A stretch of 64,000 nt of DNA from Flavobacteriales bacterium (GCA_018660685.1 JABJJW010000004.1:116373-180372), one strand, 5' to 3'; shown: positions 8,752-18,660, counted from the stretch's first letter. The notes: generated by a model not told the origin, from the sequence alone. Numbers and translations: made by a program.

Positions 8752-10245
8752 TTAACCAACTTTAAACTTGAAAAGTGAATCCGCGATTTTTCGGTCATTC
8801 GCCAAGCGCGGCAACTTGTTCTGTCCACCCAGTTTTCCGATCGATTCCATGTAGGCATTAAACGCTCCGGAATTGACGTGCGTGATGATCAAGGATCGAA
8901 GAACACTCCCTTCAATTAGGTCTTTGTAATAGCTGTTGAGCTCGCACATTTTTGCATCAAGCTGGACAGCGAACTCTCCTCCAACGTCCTTCGATGTCTC
9001 GACGAACCATTCGTGATACGGAAGTCCATCTTCTGGATTCACTTGCGGCGCCACATGAAATTCATTGATCTCCACCTCAAGACTTTGAGCTACTTCCGTC
9101 ATAGCCTTCTCTACTTCCTCTGCGATGACGTGCTCGCCAAAGGCTGAAATGAAATGCTTGATCCTCCCGCTGACCACAATTCGATACGGTTCGGTCGAAA
9201 CAAACTTGACCGTGTCACCAATCAGGTAACCCCACAGACCGCTGCTCGTGTTAAGTACGATAGCGTAGTTCTTCCCTACTTCGACGTCCTTCAACGTTAG
9301 TCGCTCTGGGTTTTCATCGTGGATCTTGTCCAGCGAAATGAATTCATAGAAAATGCCAGCGTCCAGATTGAGCAGCATGCCTTCCTCCTTTTGTGAATCT
9401 TGGAACGCAATGAATCCTTCCGATGCTGGATAGGTTTCAATCGTGTCTACTCCGGGTCCAGTAAGTCTTTCGATGCTGGACTTGTATGGCTCGTAGTTCA
9501 CCCCGCCGTGCGCAAAGACACTGAGATTGGGGTACAATTCTTTGATGGTTGATTTACCAGAACGAGCCAGCAGCTTTTCGTAGTACATCTGAATCCAAGG
9601 TGGAATTCCGCTGATGAGTCGCATGTCTTCATTCATGGTTTCTTCGACCACCTCATCGACCTTGGTTTCCCAGTCGTCGATCATGTTGACCTTGAACGAC
9701 GGCATCCGGTTTCGCAGCAGGTACGATGGGACGTGATGCGCCACAATCCCAGAAAGTCTTCCCGTCGATATTCCATTGTGGTCAGAGAGTTCAGGACTTC
9801 CTTGAAGAAAAATCATCTTACCTTCCGAAAAGGATGCGTTGCCTGATTCATGAATGTAGAGGAGCAATGCCGATCGCGCAGCCTTTGTTTGCGCATTGAT
9901 TCCCTCTTCTGTCATCGGGATGTATTTCGTACCCGACGTAGTGCCCGAAGTTTTGCAGAAGTATCGGGGTTTTCCAGTCCAGAGAACATTCTCTTCGCCG
10001 TTTTGAATTCGTTCGACCCATGGCTTCAACTGCTCATAGTCGCGAAGCGGAATTTGGGTCGACCAAGCATCCAACGATGTTTGAGATGAAATACCGTGCT
10101 CTTTTCCAAAGCCTGTTTGGGAAATCACCTCGACCAGTCGGCGAAATGTTTTGTCCTGAGCATCAATCGGATTTTGAGCCCACGACTGCACCTTTCGATG
10201 CTCCTTCCCCGCTAGAATTTTTGCTGCAAATGCCTTTAATCCCAT
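8752..10245 (-). CDS. GH3 family acyl-adenylate/amide synthetase-like protein
   Basis: 497 residues, the usual length for bacterial GH3-family proteins, which belong to the adenylate-forming superfamily. Plant members join amino acids to auxin or jasmonate; bacterial substrates are mostly unknown. The ATP-binding motif CKTSGTTSGTKYIP is at residues 97-110. Further family features are VFAHGGVNYEPYK, ETYPASEGFIAFQDS, LWGYLIGDTVKF and the C-terminal hinge ISAFGEHVIAEEVEKA. It ends 45 bases from the dxr start, outside the dxr-rseP overlap, so it may be a separate unit. An interrupted dyad lies just upstream. Confidence 0.9.
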   Translation of the reverse strand: MGLKAFAAKILAGKEHRKVQSWAQNPIDAQDKTFRRLVEVISQTGFGKEHGISSQTSLDAWSTQIPLRDYEQLKPWVERIQNGEENVLWTGKPRYFCKTSGTTSGTKYIPMTEEGINAQTKAARSALLLYIHESGNASFSEGKMIFLQGSPELSDHNGISTGRLSGIVAHHVPSYLLRNRMPSFKVNMIDDWETKVDEVVEETMNEDMRLISGIPPWIQMYYEKLLARSGKSTIKELYPNLSVFAHGGVNYEPYKSSIERLTGPGVDTIETYPASEGFIAFQDSQKEEGMLLNLDAGIFYEFISLDKIHDENPERLTLKDVEVGKNYAIVLNTSSGLWGYLIGDTVKFVSTEPYRIVVSGRIKHFISAFGEHVIAEEVEKAMTEVAQSLEVEINEFHVAPQVNPEDGLPYHEWFVETSKDVGGEFAVQLDAKMCELNSYYKDLIEGSVLRSLIITHVNSGAFNAYMESIGKLGGQNKLPRLANDRKIADSLFKFKVG

Positions 10246-10275
10246 TGATCGGCGAAGTTATGGAACTCGCGATGT

Positions 10276-10312
10276 CCAATCTTCAATTGTCAATGAGACA
10301 ATTTCCAATTGG
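10276..10312. promoter_or_regulatory. Interrupted dyad (possible operator) upstream of the GH3 gene
   Basis: CCAAT-N4-AATTGTC-N5-GACAATT-N4-ATTGG, perfectly symmetric in both arm pairs. It lies 31-67 bases before the GH3 ATG. TAACTTCG, a 7/8 match to the -7 consensus, is at 10253-10260 on the minus strand, so the dyad would sit around the -33 region, a plausible repressor site. It could also form a hairpin. Confidence 0.35.
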
Positions 10313-10350
10313 GACTTAGTGACTGGGTATTCTCCATTCACTGAGAGATG

Positions 10351-10413
10351 CTAAAAAGCATACTGTGAAGCCACAAACCAAATCAATGCGCCCATCATAA
10401 GAATCAAAAGCAT
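10351..10413 (-). CDS. Possible 20-residue single-helix membrane peptide
   Basis: ATG at 10411-10413 opens a short frame, MLLILMMGALIWFVASQYAF, ending in TAG. It reads as one membrane helix. The frame is open for only five codons before the ATG, and the tandem stop (TAA TAG) of the outer-membrane fragment lies just ahead. No ribosome site or homologue supports it, so it may be chance; hydrophobicity is the only reason to list it. Confidence 0.15.
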   Translation of the reverse strand: MLLILMMGALIWFVASQYAF

Positions 10414-10431
10414 CGCTGGTTTCGCTAACTA

Positions 10432-10740
10432 TTAGAACGTGGCGCCTACTTTAAAAGCAAGGGTGTTTAATGTGCTTACGTCGTATTCCACGCTTGCCGT
10501 TGCAAACTTGTATTTCAATTGTGTCCCAATCATGAGTCGAGGTGTCATGCTATTCTCGCTAGTCAGCTCCACCTTGCTGGTTGTTTCTTTGCCATGATTC
10601 AATTGAGTGGATATACCTGCATAGGGCTCAAATATTTTCCACTGCTTGGACACCAATAGATCAATCGCAGTTGCGTTGAGCTTCAAATCTTCCGGTCCAA
10701 AAAGTCGGGCATGGCTAGCTCTACCCGCTAGGAATAGTTT
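10432..10740 (-). pseudogene. Outer-membrane beta-barrel protein, C-terminal fragment
   Basis: About 100 residues in one open frame, from GRASHARLFGPEDLKLNA through LLVSKQWKIFEPYAGIST to a C-terminal aromatic strand ending in FKVGATF. The alternating strands and final phenylalanine fit the last part of an outer-membrane barrel. There is no ATG and no signal peptide. The frame continues only to a TAG near 10768, but sensible sequence ends near 10740, exactly where an oppositely oriented truncated gene begins. The family is not identified with certainty. Confidence 0.6.
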
Positions 10741-11205
10741 ATGATTTTCGCCCCGTTTAGCCTGTATGAGCTAATAAAAAATGAGCCAGCACCCTATAAG
10801 CAGGACTACATGGACGATGGATGGGTGGCATCATCTTACCTCGTACCGGACAGCAATTTAGCACTAAAAAATTATCGTTTAAAGTTCTCTCGACACAAGG
10901 TTGCCGAAGAGCAAATTAATTCCCTCACGACTAAACTGTGTGAAATATCATCAAGAGGAGTTCAGGTAGTTTGCTTTAGACCACCTACCACACATCAAAT
11001 GCGAAATTTAGAGGATTCACTCAGTGGCTACGATGAAATTACCATCAAAAAGAATCTGCAATGCTCCTTTGTCGTCTGGTTAGATTTTAAAGATTCAGAT
11101 TTCGAATCGTACGACGGGAGTCACCTTGACGAGAAATCAGCAAGAAAATTATCAAGAGAAATTGGAGATCAGATCAATGCAGGGTTCTTGCCATTGTTAA
11201 ATTGA
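10741..11205 (+). pseudogene. SGNH/GDSL hydrolase-like protein, C-terminal fragment
   Basis: 154 codons from an ATG that looks fortuitous, because the protein begins mid-fold. The segment GVQVVCFRPPTTHQM and the end SYDGSHLDEKSARKLSREIG resemble the C-terminal half of SGNH-type proteins, whose catalytic Asp-x-x-His matches DGSH here. The N-terminal half with the nucleophile serine (GDS motif) and any membrane anchor, roughly 150 residues, is missing. A stop lies 6 bases upstream in frame. It abuts the outer-membrane fragment head to head. Confidence 0.6.
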
Positions 11206-11265
11206 GTCTAGAGCTTAATCTTTGATTACCAAATAGTAATCCTGCCCAAATTCTTGATATAAGCT

Positions 11266-11339
11266 TTAAGGAAAACCTCAACGCCGCGGTCAGCTGCTCT
11301 TCCATGTTAGCCGTGACAAGTAGCTTCAATTTCCGATCT
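11266..11339 (-). pseudogene. Relic of a second cytidylate kinase (cmk) 3' end with an internal deletion
   Basis: Read on the minus strand this encodes KLKLLVTANMEE followed directly by QLTAALRF. The intact cmk at 13021-13692 has ELKLFVTADMEE and, 58 codons later, EEQLTAALGLY. Bases 11283-11303 match 13052-13072 exactly (21 bases), and 11304-11333 match 13247-13276 at about two thirds of positions. The removed piece is bounded in cmk by the 8-bp repeat GCTCTTCC (13065-13072 and 13239-13246), present once here. The rest of the gene is absent. Confidence 0.7.
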
Positions 11340-11379
11340 TTGGGTGGCGCGAATCGACGGCTAAACGATAATAAGCAGT

Positions 11380-12996
11380 ATGCTATCCAAAGAAAAACAG
11401 TCGCAACTCCGAAGTAAACTTTTTAGACACCTCGACGGAATCGTGGTTGCCCCTTCTGCCTATGCGCTGAAGGCACATGGGATTACTGATAGATTGCAAA
11501 GCGAAGGATCGGTGGAGCTAGGTGCGCTTGCCACAGAATTCAAAGCGAACGATGGCTACCTCAATGTGGCCCTCAGAACGCTCTGCTCCCAAGGCTGGCT
11601 TACCCAGCATGTAGACAATGACGGCGATCGAATTCGCTATGAAGTCAACGAAATCTCTGAAATAGCCTTTGGGCATTTTGACATGTACAAAGGCGCGGTC
11701 GAGCTTCTCCAGATGTCAGAGCACTACAGCCCGCGCAAATTTGAAATGGAACCCTTCATAAAAATGGAGAGCCTCTTCAAAGAGTATCAAAGCAAGTTTG
11801 GCATTGAGCCATCAGATGACGAACAGGTCAAGCGTGTTCAAAATCAAATCCTCCTTCACATTGAAGGAATCTTAGTTGGTCCCACCTTGGTGCACTTTGG
11901 AATGTCAGGAATGTTCCACAAGTATTTTATGGAAACTCGATTTAAGGCGGAAGAGTTTCATTCAGATGCTCTCGGGTTTGAACGCTTGTTGGACGTACTA
12001 ACCGAACTTGGTTGGTACACCAAAACCGGGACATCCTTCGAATTCACAGAAGAGGGATTGTTCTTTGCCAAGCGGGCGAGCGCCTATGGCGTCACAGTAT
12101 CGTACATACCGACACTCCGAAAACTAGACGACTTGATTTTTGGAAATCCACTGGTCTTGAAGAACGTTGGCAAGGGAGAAGATGAACAGCACGTCGATCG
12201 CGAAATGAATGTGTGGGGAAGCGGCGGCGCCCATGCATCTTACTTCAAGGTCATTGATGAAATCATCATCGACTTGTTTAATAAGCCAATTGAAGAGCAG
12301 CCGAAAGGAATTCTAGACATGGGATGCGGAAATGGAGCCTTTCTTCAGCACCTGTATACCGTCATTGAGAGTCAAACGCTTCGAGGTTCGTTGCTTGATG
12401 AATATCCATTGGCACTTATTGGTGTCGATTACAATGAAGCAGCTCTAAAAGCCTCAAAAGAACGGTTGATCCAAGCCGAGATTTGGGCCAAAATCATTTG
12501 GGGTGACATTGGTAACCCGAAACTCTTGGCCACGGATTTGGAAGAGAAGTATGGAATTGATCTCAAGGACCTATTAAACGTCAGAACGTTCTTGGACCAT
12601 AATCGAATCTGGGAAGAGCCTGAAATAAAAGAAAATTTAAGGGTGAGTTCCTCAACAGGTGCCTATGCTTTTGAAGGAAAAAGATTGAACAACAACCTTG
12701 TGTCAGAATCGCTCAAGAATCATTTCGAAAAATGGGTTCCTTACGTGAAGAAGTTTGGGTTACTCCTCATCGAATTGCACACCGTTAAGCCTGAACTGGT
12801 AGGTCAAAATATTGGTCGAACGGCAGCTACAGCATACGATGCAACGCACGGATACTCGGATCAATACATTCTTGAAATTGATGAATTTACGGCCGTTTTC
12901 GAACAGGTCGGGTTGATTACAGACAAAGACAAATTCAGAAGATTTCCGAACTCCGACTTGGCTACAGTGTCGGTGAACTTGTTTAAGTCCGCTTGA
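11380..12996 (+). CDS. Class I SAM-dependent methyltransferase with two N-terminal helical segments
   Basis: 538 residues. The SAM-binding loop is ILDMGCGNGAFLQHLY (D313 to G319), followed by the acidic LIGVDYNEAALKAS. The first 300 residues contain a visible duplication: RHLDGIVVAPSAYALKAHG near residue 12 and LLHIEGILVGPTLVHFGMSG near residue 160, each leading into a winged-helix-like stretch (for example LLDVLTELGWYTKTG). This resembles methyltransferases associated with polyketide pathways (AprA MT2-like), but there are no biosynthetic neighbours. The substrate is unknown. It stands alone between the cmk relic and the intact cmk. Confidence 0.75.
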   Translation: MLSKEKQSQLRSKLFRHLDGIVVAPSAYALKAHGITDRLQSEGSVELGALATEFKANDGYLNVALRTLCSQGWLTQHVDNDGDRIRYEVNEISEIAFGHFDMYKGAVELLQMSEHYSPRKFEMEPFIKMESLFKEYQSKFGIEPSDDEQVKRVQNQILLHIEGILVGPTLVHFGMSGMFHKYFMETRFKAEEFHSDALGFERLLDVLTELGWYTKTGTSFEFTEEGLFFAKRASAYGVTVSYIPTLRKLDDLIFGNPLVLKNVGKGEDEQHVDREMNVWGSGGAHASYFKVIDEIIIDLFNKPIEEQPKGILDMGCGNGAFLQHLYTVIESQTLRGSLLDEYPLALIGVDYNEAALKASKERLIQAEIWAKIIWGDIGNPKLLATDLEEKYGIDLKDLLNVRTFLDHNRIWEEPEIKENLRVSSSTGAYAFEGKRLNNNLVSESLKNHFEKWVPYVKKFGLLLIELHTVKPELVGQNIGRTAATAYDATHGYSDQYILEIDEFTAVFEQVGLITDKDKFRRFPNSDLATVSVNLFKSA

Positions 12997-13007
12997 TCAG
13001 TAATTGG

Positions 13008-13020
13008 TAATTGACAATTA
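13008..13020. repeat. Short palindrome TAATTG-A-CAATTA between convergent genes
   Basis: A perfect 6-1-6 palindrome in the 24-base gap between the ends of the methyltransferase and cmk genes. It has no T run on either side, so it is not a standard terminator. It shares GACAATT with the dyad at 10276-10312. Confidence 0.3.
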
Positions 13021-13688
<668 letters not shown>

Positions 13689-13692
<4 letters not shown>

Positions 13693-14732
13693 GACTTCGT
13701 TCGGCTGGAATACCACTCGTTGAGGTTGGTGGTGATGCCTAGGTGGTTGGACGTTCCATTGATGTGGTAACTGGTGATGGCGTACATCAAGCTGAATCGC
13801 TTGACCTTAATGTTTGCTCCGAAGCTGAATCCAACCAATGCTGGACGTGTTGGTGAAGCCAATTCTAATCGTCTCCTAAAACTGTAGCCCGCCATCAGTG
13901 AGAATTTTTCAGACGGCACAAACGACACCGATGCATTCAAGTGGCGTAAGAAGTTGTCCATCGTGAACTTCGGTCGGGTTACCTCCCCTGTTAGCTGATC
14001 AACCTTTACATCTTGTTGGGCGTTTAAGTCTGTCGCCGCTAAATCCCAGCGCTGTAGATCGCTGTATTGAAATCCGAGTATAAGTGGCGCCTTGTCGAAC
14101 TTCTTGGCAATGCCCATGTTCAGGCTGACTGGCAGCGATTGCACGTTGGTGCCCGTGTAGTCAATGAGCTGGAGGCCGACGTTGTCCAAGGTCACTCCTG
14201 CCCTGAAATTTTGATCCTTGCTCACGTAATATCCGCCGAAGTCAAAGCCAAGGCCATAGGCGTGGGTGCGCTGTACCGCTGAGAATAGGTTTTTAAACGT
14301 CACGCCGTAGCTGATGCGATCGTTGTATGGTCTGGTGAGGGAAACGCCGAGTTCATAGTCGGCTACCTTGAATTTCCCGAGCTCTACACCAGAAGCATCG
14401 CGCTCAATAAAAGTTCCGTAGTCGAAGTAGCGCAGGTATCCAGAAATGAACCCAATGCTGTCCATGTGACCATAGGCCAAGGTTGCTTGATTGATGGTAG
14501 AAACGTAGTTCAGATAACTGAGACTGGCGTTTTGATGCATGGAACTGTCCAGAAAGGCCGGATTATCAGCGAGCTGTGCAACATCACCGCGAGACTGGGA
14601 AATCTGAGTGCCGCTCAGTGCTGCACTGATTACGGAAACGGGAAGATCTTGAAAGGAAAAGACCTGTGAAGCAGGGACTTGAGCCGTTGCCACGATGGGC
14701 ATTAAGAACATGAAAAAGAGAAGGTGCCTCAT
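13689..14732 (-). CDS. porQ: Type IX secretion system protein PorQ
   Basis: About 347 residues. An outer-membrane barrel associated with the T9SS attachment machinery that handles CTD-bearing cargo. The signal peptide MRHLLFFMFLMPIVATAQ fixes the start at ATG 14732; a 9-residue upstream extension would precede a perfectly good signal. Family features include FLDSSMHQNASLSYLNYVST, ISGYLRYFDYGTF and GVTLDNVGLQLIDY. The stop overlaps the cmk ATG; porQ-cmk is a recurring pair in Bacteroidota. The window supplies cargo for this system at 23920, 35505 (broken) and 39119. Confidence 0.9.
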
Positions 14733-14790
14733 GTACAATTCAAAGGTAAGCACATCCAATACGCACTTCCAGCTAATTTATTACATCCGA

Positions 14791-17244
14791 CTAGGCTACT
14801 TGCAACGCTCCCTTGACCTTCTTTTTCTCCAAAGCAATCTCCATGACGTCCATCATTTTTTCGACGTAGTGGAATTCAACTCCCTTCAAATACTGCTCTT
14901 CAATTTCCTCAATGTCCTTTCTGTTTAATTCCGAAAGCACAATTTCATTGAAGCCAGCACGCTTGGCAGCCAGAATCTTTTCTTTAATTCCACCCACAGG
15001 CAGAACCTTGCCACGCAATGTGATCTCGCCAGTCATCGCCAATTTAGCTTTGAACTTACGCTGGGTGAATATCGACGCCAACGCACTGAGAATCGTGATT
15101 CCTGCGGATGGTCCGTCCTTCGGTGTTGCTCCTTCTGGAACGTGGACGTGGATGTTGTAATTATTGAATACATCCTGATCCATTCCAAGAATGCTTGCGT
15201 GTGCTTTCAGGTACTCCAATGCAATGACTGCAGATTCCTTCATGACATCACCTAGGTTTCCTGTTAATGTCAGTTTGCCCTTTCCTTTTGTGATGGATGT
15301 TTCTATGTAAAGCACTTCACCACCAACAGACGTCCAAGCCAATCCATTTGCCACTCCGGGAACGTCATGTCGAACGTCTAAATCACGTGTTCTTCCTGGT
15401 CCCAACAAGTCCGTCAAATCATCCGGGTTGACCACCGAACTAAATTCCTCTGTCTCCATGACGAGGTGCTTGGCTTTCTTCCGAATTAAGGCAGCAATTC
15501 GCTTTTCTAATTGTCGAACACCTGACTCTCGAGTGTAGGAATCAATCACGCCAGAAAGCGTTTTCTTCCCAATACCTACGTCACCCTTTTTCAGGCCGTG
15601 TTCTTTCAGCTTTTTTGGAATCAAATGCTTGGTTGCAATGCTTACTTTCTCTTCCAAAGTATAGCCGCTTAAGTTTATGATTTCCAGTCTATCACGTAGC
15701 GCTGGATGAACCAATCCTATATTATTGGTCGTCGCGATGAAAAGGACCTTGCTCAAGTCGAATTCATGCTCCAAAAAGTTGTCGTAAAACGACTCGTTTT
15801 GTTCTGGATCGAGCACCTCTAAAAGTGCTGAAGATGGATCGCCATGACCGTCTCTTCCAACCTTATCCAACTCATCTAAAATGAAAACTGGATTCGATGT
15901 CCCTGCCTTCTTAATGCTCTGAATAATTCGACCCGGAAGTGCTCCGATATAGGTCTTTCGATGTCCTCTAATTTCGGCTTCATCTCGAAGCCCACCGAGG
16001 GACATTCGAATGTATTCCCGACCGAGTGCTTCGGCGATGCTTTTACCCAAACTTGTTTTACCAACTCCTGGAGGTCCATCGAAGCATAGAATTGGAGATT
16101 TCATATCCCCTTTCAGCTTAAGAATTGCAAGATGCTCAATGATTCGCTCCTTCACCTTCGTCAGCCCATAGTGGTCTCGATCCAAAATGCGCTGTGACTT
16201 CTTAAGATCAAACTTATCCTTGCTGAACTCGTTCCATGGAAGATCCACAAAGGTGTCCAGGTAGTTCAGCTGAATGCTGTACTCCATTCCTGATGGATTC
16301 ATCCGCTCAAGCTTGGCCAATTCTTTTTCGAACGACTCGCCTACCTTGGCATCCCACTTCTTGTCTTTTGCACGCTCGCGCAGTTCTTCTACTTCCTGCT
16401 CACTCGGGTTTCCACCCAGTTCTTCTTGAATGGTCTTCATCTGCTGGCTCAGGAAATACTCCCGTTGCTGCTGATCGATGTCGCTCCGAACCTTTGATTG
16501 AATGTCGTTTTTGATCTCCAGCATCTGAAGCTCCTTAGTGAGGTGCGTCAATAGTTTATGAGCGCGCTCTGGGAGATTTGAGATCTCTAGCAAGGCTTGC
16601 TTCTCCTTGACTGGAGACTGCACGTTCGAAGAGATGAAGTTGATGAGGAAAACCGGGCTTTCAATGTTCTTGATAGCAATGGATGCCTCTGACGGTATGT
16701 GTGGCGACTCCGTAATAATCTGCAGTGCCATGTCCTTAATCGAAGCAATCAGACCTTCAAATTCTTTGTCTTTCTTGTGCTTGTCGTCTCTGTCGATCGA
16801 AGCCACTTTCGCCTTGAAGTATGGCTCGACTTGCGTATACTCTTCAACAGCTACGCGACGAATTCCTTGAATAATAATGGTGGATGTACCGTCGGGCATC
16901 TTTAGCACCTTGAGGATTTTTGCGATGGTCGCAACGCTGTACATGTGCTCCGGCCCTGGATCTTCAACCTTCTGGTCCTTCTGCGCCAAAACGCCGATCA
17001 TCTTGTCGCCATTTTGAGCATCCTTGACCAACATGGTCGACTTATTTCTTCCAACGGTAATTGGAATTACGACTCCTGGAAACAAGACTGTATTTCGTAC
17101 TGGTAATATTGGCAGTTCAGCAGGGAATTCCTCCTGATACATCCGCTCTTCTTCCTCGCTACTCATTAGCGGAATAAACTCCGTCCCTTCATCAACGATG
17201 TTGGATAGACCCATCATCCCTAAATCAAAACCCTCGTCAATCAT
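14791..17244 (-). CDS. lon: ATP-dependent protease Lon (endopeptidase La)
   Basis: 817 residues, full length. Cytoplasmic AAA+ serine protease that degrades misfolded and regulatory proteins. The N-terminal substrate domain begins ELPILPVRNTVLFPGVVIPI. Walker A is GPPGVGKTS (390-398) and Walker B is FILDELDKVG. The Ser-Lys protease dyad is S713 in TPKDGPSAG and K756 in LPVGGIKEK. It lies downstream of the nucleotidyltransferase gene with a 119-base gap, and no terminator or convincing promoter is visible there. Confidence 0.97.
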   Translation of the reverse strand: MIDEGFDLGMMGLSNIVDEGTEFIPLMSSEEEERMYQEEFPAELPILPVRNTVLFPGVVIPITVGRNKSTMLVKDAQNGDKMIGVLAQKDQKVEDPGPEHMYSVATIAKILKVLKMPDGTSTIIIQGIRRVAVEEYTQVEPYFKAKVASIDRDDKHKKDKEFEGLIASIKDMALQIITESPHIPSEASIAIKNIESPVFLINFISSNVQSPVKEKQALLEISNLPERAHKLLTHLTKELQMLEIKNDIQSKVRSDIDQQQREYFLSQQMKTIQEELGGNPSEQEVEELRERAKDKKWDAKVGESFEKELAKLERMNPSGMEYSIQLNYLDTFVDLPWNEFSKDKFDLKKSQRILDRDHYGLTKVKERIIEHLAILKLKGDMKSPILCFDGPPGVGKTSLGKSIAEALGREYIRMSLGGLRDEAEIRGHRKTYIGALPGRIIQSIKKAGTSNPVFILDELDKVGRDGHGDPSSALLEVLDPEQNESFYDNFLEHEFDLSKVLFIATTNNIGLVHPALRDRLEIINLSGYTLEEKVSIATKHLIPKKLKEHGLKKGDVGIGKKTLSGVIDSYTRESGVRQLEKRIAALIRKKAKHLVMETEEFSSVVNPDDLTDLLGPGRTRDLDVRHDVPGVANGLAWTSVGGEVLYIETSITKGKGKLTLTGNLGDVMKESAVIALEYLKAHASILGMDQDVFNNYNIHVHVPEGATPKDGPSAGITILSALASIFTQRKFKAKLAMTGEITLRGKVLPVGGIKEKILAAKRAGFNEIVLSELNRKDIEEIEEQYLKGVEFHYVEKMMDVMEIALEKKKVKGALQVA

Positions 17245-17363
17245 AGTCTGTGTGCGTAACTAGTGTGCATTTAAAAGTATTCATCTCTATAGACGAATGT
17301 CGTACAGCAGTCAATACATGTGCCACGAGAAAGGTACTGCAACAATGGCAGTAAAGCAAGTCA

Positions 17364-18533
17364 TCAACTTTCAGCTGAGACCAACTCATGTACATGCGTG
17401 TACATATCTCGAATATCATCCGTGAGCTCAATGCTACGTCTGGACATCACGATTCTCGCCACTTCCAGAGCGTCATTCAAGCGATAGGACTTAAACCCTT
17501 CTGCTCCACCCCATCCGAAGTCTGGAATTCTACGATGTGGGAATCCAGCGCCAATGACGTTCGCAAACACGCCGCATACTGTTCCAGTATTGAACATGGT
17601 ATTGATGCCTGCTTTTGCATGATCCGCCATCATCAAACCGCAAAACTGAGACTCGGTTGACTCACTTCGATTCAAGGCGTAGTTGTGAACCTTCACGACC
17701 GCGTAGTTGTTCTTAAGATTCGAAGTATTGGTATCGGCACCTAGGTTGCACCACTCACCGATGACGGAATTACCGATGAAACCGTCGTGAGCTTTGTTGC
17801 TGTATCCAAAAATGACACAGTTGTTTACTTCACCGCCCACTTTGGAGTGCGGCCCAATCGTCGTTGCACCGTAAATTTTAGCTCCCATCTTCAGCACAGA
17901 GTCGTTCATCAGCGCGAACGGGCCACGAACCAATGATCCTTCCATCACCTCGGCATTCTTGCCAATGTATACCGGACCTGTTTCGGTGTTGATCGTACAT
18001 GGCCTGAGAGTCGCTCCTTCTTCTATAAAAATGTCATCGCCGATGAGCGTTACTCCGTCAGGAACCGCTGCGCTGCTACCATTATTACGAACCAAGGCAA
18101 GGTCGCTGGTGATTTCTTCGCCGTTCCACTGGAATATTCTCCAGCTCCGACTTATGATTTTGACCTCCGCATTCAATTCGGAACCTGAAGCCGGCATCTC
18201 GGTCAGCTTGGAAGCGCTGCGTGTTGCAATCCAAGCCTCTCCTTGGTACAAAGATTCTCCATCAGCCAATCCAATTAGCTCCTGTATCAGTTCAATTGTT
18301 GGAATGGCTGCGCCGTTCACATAGAGGTTGTCATCGGCATCCTTTTCCGGGAAGACCTTAGACATGTAGTCCTGAGCTTTGAACGAAATGGTTGCATCTG
18401 CTGCCATTCGCTGCCACTTCTCTTCGATGGTAAAAAGTCCAACGCGAAGTTTTGCCACCGGACGGGTGTAAGTTAACGGGAGTAAGTGATCTCTTTCTTG
18501 GTGATCTGTGAGAATAATGTTCATCGTATTCAC
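17364..18533 (-). CDS. GlmU-like sugar nucleotidyltransferase with left-handed beta-helix
   Basis: About 389 residues. Bacteroidota carry this GlmU-related protein, generally annotated as a putative sugar nucleotidyltransferase. The N-terminus NIILTDHQERDHLLPLTYTRPVAKLRVG is a divergent nucleotidyltransferase domain. From about residue 150 hexapeptide-type repeats form a left-handed beta-helix (VYIGKNAEVMEGSLVRGPFA, IYGATTIGPHSKVGGEV), with an acetyltransferase-like end (GTVCGVFANVIGAGFPHRRIP). A second ATG 9 bases downstream (MNIILTD) is equally possible as the start. The exact sugar is unknown. Confidence 0.85.
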   Translation of the reverse strand: MNTMNIILTDHQERDHLLPLTYTRPVAKLRVGLFTIEEKWQRMAADATISFKAQDYMSKVFPEKDADDNLYVNGAAIPTIELIQELIGLADGESLYQGEAWIATRSASKLTEMPASGSELNAEVKIISRSWRIFQWNGEEITSDLALVRNNGSSAAVPDGVTLIGDDIFIEEGATLRPCTINTETGPVYIGKNAEVMEGSLVRGPFALMNDSVLKMGAKIYGATTIGPHSKVGGEVNNCVIFGYSNKAHDGFIGNSVIGEWCNLGADTNTSNLKNNYAVVKVHNYALNRSESTESQFCGLMMADHAKAGINTMFNTGTVCGVFANVIGAGFPHRRIPDFGWGGAEGFKSYRLNDALEVARIVMSRRSIELTDDIRDMYTHVHELVSAES

Positions 18534-18642
18534 TCTTGCGCATCAAATGTAATCTTATGATCCGCTGCTTTGAGCTAGCCACAACGACTGAATTTGATCA
18601 ATCATATTTCATGGGCAAGAGAATTTAAAACTCAAATAGCCT

Positions 18643-18656
18643 AAATCTTAGATTTG
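18643..18656 (+). promoter_or_regulatory. Palindrome overlapping a -7 element before the GTG-start gene
   Basis: AAATCT-T-AGATTT (18643-18655) is a perfect 6-1-6 palindrome overlapping TAGATTTG (18649-18656), an exact -7 consensus match. A wider pair, CTCAAAT (18631-18637) and ATTTGAG (18652-18658), surrounds it. The GTG start is only 4 bases past the box, suggesting an almost leaderless transcript. The overlap would let a bound protein block RNA polymerase. Confidence 0.45.
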
Positions 18657-18660
18657 AGCC

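Noticed and set aside
13008..13020. Palindrome between the methyltransferase and cmk genes read as a terminator
   Set aside because: AT-rich 6-bp arms with a 1-base centre and no T run; it would not form a stable terminator.
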